From NCBI GenBank assembly GCA_028571685.1, contig CM053146.1, positions 113,497,431 through 113,561,430 of the forward strand: a stretch of 64,000 nt of DNA, in the 5' to 3' direction. The position numbers and the translations under genes were made by a program. Below the pieces are notes generated by a model. It was not told the DNA's origin. It saw only the letters and a list, made by a program, of their open reading frames with translations, and did not search any database. This DNA comes from Heterohyrax brucei (taxonomy: Eukaryota > Chordata > Mammalia > Hyracoidea > Procaviidae). This document shows positions 57,922-64,000 of this stretch, piece by piece (position 1 is the stretch's first letter; every line of letters starts with the position of its first letter).

Positions 57922-59321
57922 AGCTGGTAAAAATCAGTTTCCTTTCCGAGTAGGCAAAATGAAAAGACTTCTATCTTTATCTTTAAAAGAAAAATTTCCT
58001 TAAAAATAGTATCAATAGTATTAAATGCATGTTAAGTTTCACAAGAGCATGTGTTTTATTTTAGCATAAAAGTATCCAAGTGCCGACAGCCAAATGAAGA
58101 GTTTTCTTTGTACAGGAGTCACTTTGGAAGGTGGCGTATTTACTCTCACAATGCTGCTCCAAACATGTTGGAATCTTCTCAAGCTACTTTCAGTGCCCGT
58201 TTATGGGTCACATGTAAGAATCACTCTTCTTGTTTTATGGGCCTCTCTGTGTTTTGTCCTTAAACTGTATTTCCCAGCTGGGTCTCCCGCCTTGCCCGCT
58301 GTGCTGGGCTCTAGATAACTTTTGGCTATCTCCAAAGGTCATATCTGTCCTCCAAGGATGAAGATTCACAACCATCGGTAATACAGTGACACCTCAATTA
58401 ACAAACCCCCTGAGAGCAAAGCTCTTTTATAATAAAGTGCCTGTATTAAAAATGAAATTAACTCCTTATAAATCATATGAAACAGAGCAGCCCAAATGTG
58501 CTAATGGGACAAAAATGCCTTCTCAAAGAGCTTCTGTTTGTTCCTGTCCTGTTCAAAACAAGAAAGACTGATTCCACACTAAACCACAAGTCTGGTGGCA
58601 GGTGGTGTCTTGCTCATCACTTTTCCCTTTGGGTGCTCTTGCCCACCCCAATTCAGTGACGATCACCCCTCCCTTTACTTCTCCCATTTCAGAAACCCAG
58701 TGCCTTCTCCATACTTTAAAAACTGTGAAGAATTTTCACTGACTGGTTCATTACCTAACTGTATTTTACTGGCAACTTAGTATTGGAAAATATTTGTTTA
58801 GAGTACATTTCAATCAATGTTTTACTTTAAGTAGCAGCTTGAATTGTGATATTAAAACCTTTATCCCTTGATAGAGGAGAGACGAGAATCTTTGAGCATC
58901 TGTGGATGTAGTTTAGAAAATGAGAGTGCCTTTGTAATTATTGTCGATTCCTAAGTGATTATAAGTGTTTCTTTTCTACTCAGGGTTCCCTTTGTCCTGG
59001 ACAGGAGGAGGAAGGGTGTGCTAAGCTGGAAAGGTGGGCCAAGCTAAGGGGGCTGGGAGCCTAATTTTCCCTCCATGTTCCTGTGGAGACAAACGTTACA
59101 GCAGTCTTCTCTGAGGGCCTTACCTTACTGTGCCGCATCCAAGAAAGCAAAACGCCCCAGCATAGAGGAGGGCAAAATCAAAAAGACACGGAGCTTGGTG
59201 CACACGCCTTCCATTTGTAAAGAGACTAAAATAATGTCTTCAAACTTGGTAAAATCCTTCCTGTTTACCTCACTGACATTATTAATACCAGCCATACTGT
59301 GCAGTGGGTTTATATCATACT
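57922..59321. other. Non-coding stretch, one weak exon-like segment
   Basis: 58065-58213 is a 149-bp open segment preceded by TTTTATTTTAG and followed by GTAAGAAT. The translation is not recognised and a second frame is also open, so it is not annotated as an exon. No repeats are recognised in the rest. Confidence 0.3.
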
Positions 59322-59485
59322 TTTGGAAACACTGGTGGCATATTGGTTAAGTGCTATGGCTGCTAAGCAAAAAGTAGGCAGATGGAATCTACCAAGTGCC
59401 CCTTGGAAATTCTATGGGGCAGTTCTACTCTGTTTTTACAGGGTTGCTATGAGTCAGAAATTGACTCGACAGGAAGGTTGTTTAT
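59322..59485 (+). repeat. AfroSINE
   Basis: GGAAACACTGGTGGCATATT head and GGTTGCTATGAGTCAGAAAT tail. Confidence 0.9.
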
Positions 59486-59502
59486 TTATTTATACTTTAT
59501 AT

Positions 59503-59555
59503 AAAACCAAGAAACCAAACCAAACCCACTGCTTTTGAGTCAGGTCTGACTCATA
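59503..59555 (-). repeat. AfroSINE tail, reverse
   Basis: ACCAAGAAACCAAACCAAAC then TGAGTCAGGTCTGACTCATA. Only the 3' end of a reversed copy is present. Confidence 0.7.
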
Positions 59556-61532
59556 TATACTTTAATATCAGCACACTATATATTATTTTAAATATTTTAC
59601 AATGAAACTTTGGGCAACAGTCTGGAAGATTTGGTATGCAATGATCGTCTTTTCCTTTAAAAAAGTAAACTTCTAGCTAGTCAGCATTTAGAGGTTCAGG
59701 AAAGTGACACATGGGGGTGATGCTAGATGTTTAAATACTGCTCATTCGCCTATATTCAGGCAGAAGTGGAGGTGTTCCTTCCCTATTCCTGTCTCTCTCT
59801 AGGCATAAAAAGCAGAAACAAGCAAATTGATGATGCACTGTGATAATGAATAATAATAACCCCAAACAGCAATTCCTGTCTTCAGATTGTGATGGCAGCT
59901 TCTGAGCCTTTTTGAATGCAGATGGAGAGGTGGATTTTTATAGCAAATCTGCCTTCAGATCCAAATGGCCTCCCACACCTCACACCTACTTCCAAACACA
60001 CATTCACATTTAGGGGTTGGGAGGGTGACTTTCAAATTAGGATGTCAGAGGTGGTACAAAATTAGTTTCCTGTGCCTCAAAAAATTGTACTGATCATTGT
60101 ATTTGGCTGTATTTGTATCACTGTTAATAAGAAGCATTTACTGAGTGTCACAAATGATCTGTGTTGAAACTGTGGAGAACAGAACAAATGGCCATAAGTG
60201 ACTTTTTCCTGATGAATATATTCTCTAAATACTTAAACAGACATGATACAAACACATAAGGAACAGAACAAATGACAACACTTTCCTTTATCCTAAAGGC
60301 AGAAAAAGAAAGGATAATGCTCAAATATATCAATCAGTAAGATCAAGCTTACGTAAAATCTCAGTTTTTATTTAATCCCAAGCCAATCATTAATTCAAGT
60401 CTTTTCAGAACCTAGCCTAGGAGATATATTCTAGACTGACTTCTTCAAAAGATCCCTTCTTTTTAAATGTATTAGAATCATTTGAGGGTGACTGAGAAAA
60501 ATATCTTTTCTTGTCCAGTCTCTGATTCAGACCTCTTTTCTCTGAATGTCTTTCCTATGGAATTTCTAATCTTTGCCTCCATGGAATTTGTACTCAATTG
60601 TAAATCATTTCTTTTGTGATATTATTTTTACTTTTAATAAACTGAGAAGGGATCTGAAGAAAATTCCAGCATGTATAAAAATTTTCATCAAGCTTATAGG
60701 ACTCACTCTTTTTAAATGATACCCAAGTATGTGAGGAACACCATTTTATACAGGCCATGTGGCTGAAGTGACCTTTAAATTCTAGAACTGCGTGATACTC
60801 CAGGAGGTGATGTCTGACATTATGACTACATTAAAAAAGAGGTTTTATAAATTAATAACTGATTTGGATTTTTAGTAGCTCTCTACAGAAAGAAAGGAAT
60901 GTTAAAAAAGAGTACATTCTATGTAGATTAGGGATTATAACATTATAACATTTCTATAGAAAAAGTATTACAGTTTTAAACATGGATTTTAGATATGCTA
61001 ATATTTGTACTGAGAGGACGACAGGTGAAGCAGAACTCGGTAATACCAGAGGCAGGGAGACCCGAAGGCCGGATGATAAGAAATAAGATTACCTTGAAGA
61101 AACAGGACGAAACAGTAGGGGAAAGACTTCAGCGAGAAAGTGTAAAAGCCAGGAAACAAAGGATGGGGGAAAATTACATAGGGGAGCTGACCAGAAAGCT
61201 ATGTTCACAGGGGAAGCAAAGCTAATTGAAAGAAAAGAACATCTGTAAATGAGTGCACGATGATGACGCTGGAACTAGCACAGCTGTATAGTCTACACCT
61301 GAGGTTGTTTCTCACAAGCATTAGGTAGTTGCACTGGTTTGTCTACAGCCTTTTACCGTCTAGTGTCTAGGACAGGTGTTATGTGGCCTACCGGTGGAGT
61401 CTGGAAAGATACAGAGGACAGGATCTTAGGAGTGTAGTCTTTGGAGGTGATACTGGAAACTTACTAGAGGTAGAGCATCAGGAAACACTGGGAATTACCT
61501 TGGGCTTCTAATAACTCTAGTATCTCTTAAGG
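59556..61532. other. Long non-coding stretch, nothing recognised
   Basis: About 2 kb without a recognisable SINE or LINE. Open frames such as 60995-61225 show no domain. Confidence 0.35.
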
Positions 61533-61625
61533 CAGCTCAATTTCTAGTCCTGGCTCTGTCTGATTTGCCGTGTGACCTTGGCCAAGGTGCTTAAATCTTA
61601 GGCTCTTGTTTGTGAAATGAGAAGT
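61533..61625 (+). repeat. MIR
   Basis: TCCTGGCTCTGTCTGATTTG followed by GTGTGACCTTGGCCAAGGTG and GTTTGTGAAATGAG matches the MIR core in forward orientation. Confidence 0.75.
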
Positions 61626-61839
61626 GGTTTTCAGATTGTGTCCCCAGAGCAGGACCCTGAGCAGTGGTTCTGGGTGGCTGACGGATAAGGAGTAGGAATG
61701 AGGTTCCATTACCAATCCTTTTGGGAACATACTTTAATCACTTTTAATCTATTTTATATATTGTGGGTCTGGACATAATTTCCTACTATAAAAGTCTGTC
61801 TGCTGTAAAAAGTTCTGAGAGCTTCTAATTAACATCAAA

Positions 61840-62013
61840 GGGGCCCCCGGTGGCACAGCATTTAAGTGCTCAGCTGCTAACCCAAAGGTCTGTGGTTCGC
61901 ACTCACCAGTGGATCCACCAGAGAAACAGCTGGTGATCTGCTCTCATAAAGACTACTGCCTAGAAAACCCTATGTGGACAGTTCTACTTTGTCATATAGG
62001 GTCGTTACAAGCC
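61840..62013 (+). repeat. AfroSINE, long form
   Basis: Head GGGGCCCCCGGTGGCACAGC, middle GAAACAGCTGGTGATCTGCT. The tail is cut after AGGGTCGTTACAAGCC. Confidence 0.85.
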
Positions 62014-62149
62014 ATTAGTCTCTAACACTCTTCTTTCTTTCCACTTTGTCTTTTTTGGGAGAGGGGCTGTAGATTCTTCCTACAAGAATCTTTCCCCCCA
62101 AATATTTCTTAGAACCTCTTATGCCAAGACAAACACTGAGCTATGCGGA

Positions 62150-62540
62150 CGTATCAGTGATCTATTGCCACAGAACTGCAGAGTAACAGTCAAAAGACCT
62201 AGTGGCATACAGCAATAAACACTCATCATTCATGTGTCTGCAACGTGGAAAGTTAGACTGGGGATTTTCAGATCTTGGGGGGCCTATCAGGCCATGACTT
62301 ACACATGTGAATTCAGCTGCAGGTATGCTAGCTGTTGGCCAGGAAACTCAGTTCTCCTCCCTGCTTCTCTCACATTCCTCCAGCAGGCTAGCCTGGTCGT
62401 GTTCTCACGATGGCAGCATGAGTTAAAGAAAGGGACCAGGAAAGGGCGAGACTTTTTTAAAGTCATTGCTTACATCATTGTCATTAGCTAAGCAAGTCAC
62501 ATGGCCCAGTTCAGAGTCAGTGTCTGAGGGGGTCACTTAC
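62150..62540. repeat. Old interspersed repeat, probable
   Basis: GATCTATTGCCACAGAACTG and GTGGCATACAGCAATAAACA resemble a mammal-wide repeat also hinted at near 1188-1340. The family is uncertain. Confidence 0.35.
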
Positions 62541-62669
62541 TTCTGAAGTGTGTGGATATGAAAATATGAAAAAAAATGAGCCATTAATGCAATTGTCTGC
62601 CATAGGGAAGCCAGAAGTCGTATCTATTAAAAAAAACAGCCAGACCAAGCTACAGGAGCTACTCTTCAC

Positions 62670-63052
62670 CCCACCTGTTAGTTTGTTGTGCTGTGGTGGC
62701 TTGCATGTTGCTGTTATGCTGGAAACTATGTTACCAGTATTTCAAATACCAGCAGGGTCACCTATGGTGGTCAGGTTTCAGAGACCTTCTGGACTAAGAC
62801 TAAGAAGAAAGACCTGGAGATCTACTTTTGAAAATTAGCCAATGAAAACTCTATGAATCACAATGAAATATTGCCCAATAGAGGGCTAGAAGATGAGCCC
62901 CCAGGGCTGAAAGGCACTCAGAACCACTCAGTGGCCACAACAATGGCCTGGAGCATACCAATGACTGTGAAGACGGCACAGGACCAGAACTGTCGTTCTG
63001 CTGAACTTGAAGTTGCTGTGAACTGGATCCAACTTGACAGCAACTAACAAGA
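62670..63052 (+). mobile_element. Internally deleted RTE derivative, copy B
   Basis: RTE 5' UTR sequence (GTGGCTTGCATGTTGCTGTT, AATACCAGCAGGGTCACCTA) runs to GAAAGGCACTCAGAACC. It then joins RTE 3' sequence (CCACAACAATGGCCTGGAGC...GACGGCACAGGACC) ending in CAGCAACTAACAAGAGAA. The ~2.7-kb ORF is absent, so it could move only in trans. Confidence 0.75.
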
Positions 63053-64000
63053 GAATCTGCGTAGGTGAGTAAGTTATAAGCAAGAAAGGTGTCTGAAGAT
63101 AGTGGTTTATCAGAATAGAAATGATTACCACCAAACCTGCAAGGAGGAGAGTGTACCACTATGGCAAAGATTATTCTTGTAACGAGCCTTGATTTTTAAC
63201 TCTAAATCACTCTTCTAAGCCTTTAAAGTTTTTCTCTAGGTACCAGTAGGGCCACATCATTTATACATTTAATTTTTGAAAATGCAAATGTTCATACAAA
63301 GTAGAGAAAGAGAGAGGATGAAAACCATTTCATCTGGGAAAAGCGTCCACTCATTAGGTTCATAATCAGAGTGAACATGAGATGGTACACTTTCAGTTCC
63401 CACGTGTCTCCTAGAACGTAAAACTACGTTCAGCCTCTCAAATATAAGCCCACTGAATCATCTTTTGCTAAAGCAGAGACAGGTGACCTGTACCCATGCC
63501 AGATGGGGAAAAAAAGCATGCCACTGTTCCGATGGTGATTTTCCTTGTGAGCACTTTTACCTCACCTGCTGTCTTCAGAATCTTTAAGACAAAATTCTAC
63601 CAACCAGCACAGTCCAGACAGCAAACATTTCTTTGAAGTATAGTGAATATGTATGTAACAAACCAGGTGCTATTTCAACATCTTCATGTGTGCAGCTCAG
63701 TGACATTCATTATGTTCATCAACTAGTTATTCAGCCATCACCAGTTCCATTTCCAGTTTATTTTCGTTACCCGTAAAGGAAACTCAGTGTAACGATTGAA
63801 GTTGGGTGGCACTGTAAATGAATTATAGACTACCCGTTAGATTAAGCCTGGGACCCTTGGGCACCAGGGCTGTGAGCCCTACCCCACCCTCAGAGTAGAC
63901 GCCGGAAATTTTCCTCCCAGTGACTCCTTCAAACCAGATTGAAATCTGGGCCTTGACTGACTGGTGTTTCAGGAGGCAACTCTGGATGATCTTTATGCGA
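63053..64000. other. Non-coding stretch to window end
   Basis: About 63640-63785 (CTCAGTGACATTCATTATGT...CAGCCATCACCAGTTCC) resembles a fragment of an old LINE. Nothing else is recognised. Confidence 0.35.

Overview
The window is mammalian nuclear DNA, almost certainly from an afrotherian and most likely an elephant or close paenungulate relative. The diagnosis rests on repeats. More than twenty copies of a tRNA-derived SINE are present, with a head like GGAAACCCTGGTGGC and a tail like GTCGCTATGAGTC; this matches the AfroSINE family. There are also several long copies of a BovB-like RTE LINE whose 3' end resembles the SINE tail. Mammal-wide relics (MIR, MER5A-type, MLT1, old L1) are present too. 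I found no protein-coding exon, tRNA, rRNA or CRISPR array that I can defend. The window reads as intergenic or deep intronic DNA.

Layout. 1-4.9 kb: scattered SINEs, an RTE tail, a GA microsatellite and a short mariner element. 4.9-10.3 kb: one minus-strand RTE copy broken by a mariner element, a retrocopied ERVL-MaLR transcript, an L1 3' end and a tiny tail fragment. 10.3-18 kb: mostly repeat-poor, with an RTE tail, two MER5A-type relics and an L1 3' end bounded by a target-site duplication. 18.5-21.4 kb: a plus-strand RTE copy whose middle is replaced by unrelated L1-5'-end-like sequence. 21.4-22.7 kb: an old L1M relic. 22.9-26.6 kb: a nearly full-length dead RTE with endonuclease and reverse-transcriptase remnants, interrupted by a solo MaLR LTR. 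26.6-36.5 kb: mostly unique sequence, with one striking 94-bp hairpin and a few SINEs.

36.5-41.4 kb: a repeat-poor stretch that begins with a small CpG-rich cluster and is the best candidate regulatory region. 41.4-46.4 kb: RTE tails, MIRs, SINEs, a GT microsatellite and an RTE copy split by a solo LTR. 46.4-51.7 kb: an MLT1 LTR with another MaLR LTR nested inside it, a second ERV solo LTR and a cluster of four SINEs. 51.7-64 kb: scattered SINEs, a palindromic DNA-transposon relic, a mariner element lying 2 bp inside the end of a MaLR LTR, and an internally deleted RTE derivative.

No genes act together here; what the window records is the order of transposition events. The RTE copies are substrates for mariner, MaLR, ERV and L1-mediated insertions. 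The most notable item is the MaLR element at 7.1-8.8 kb. It has the R-U5-internal-U3-R-poly(A) structure and a 16-bp target-site duplication expected of a retroviral transcript copied by L1 machinery rather than by integrase.

Family names were assigned by recognising sequence from memory, without a database search. Boundaries given without a target-site duplication are good to about 10-20 bp.
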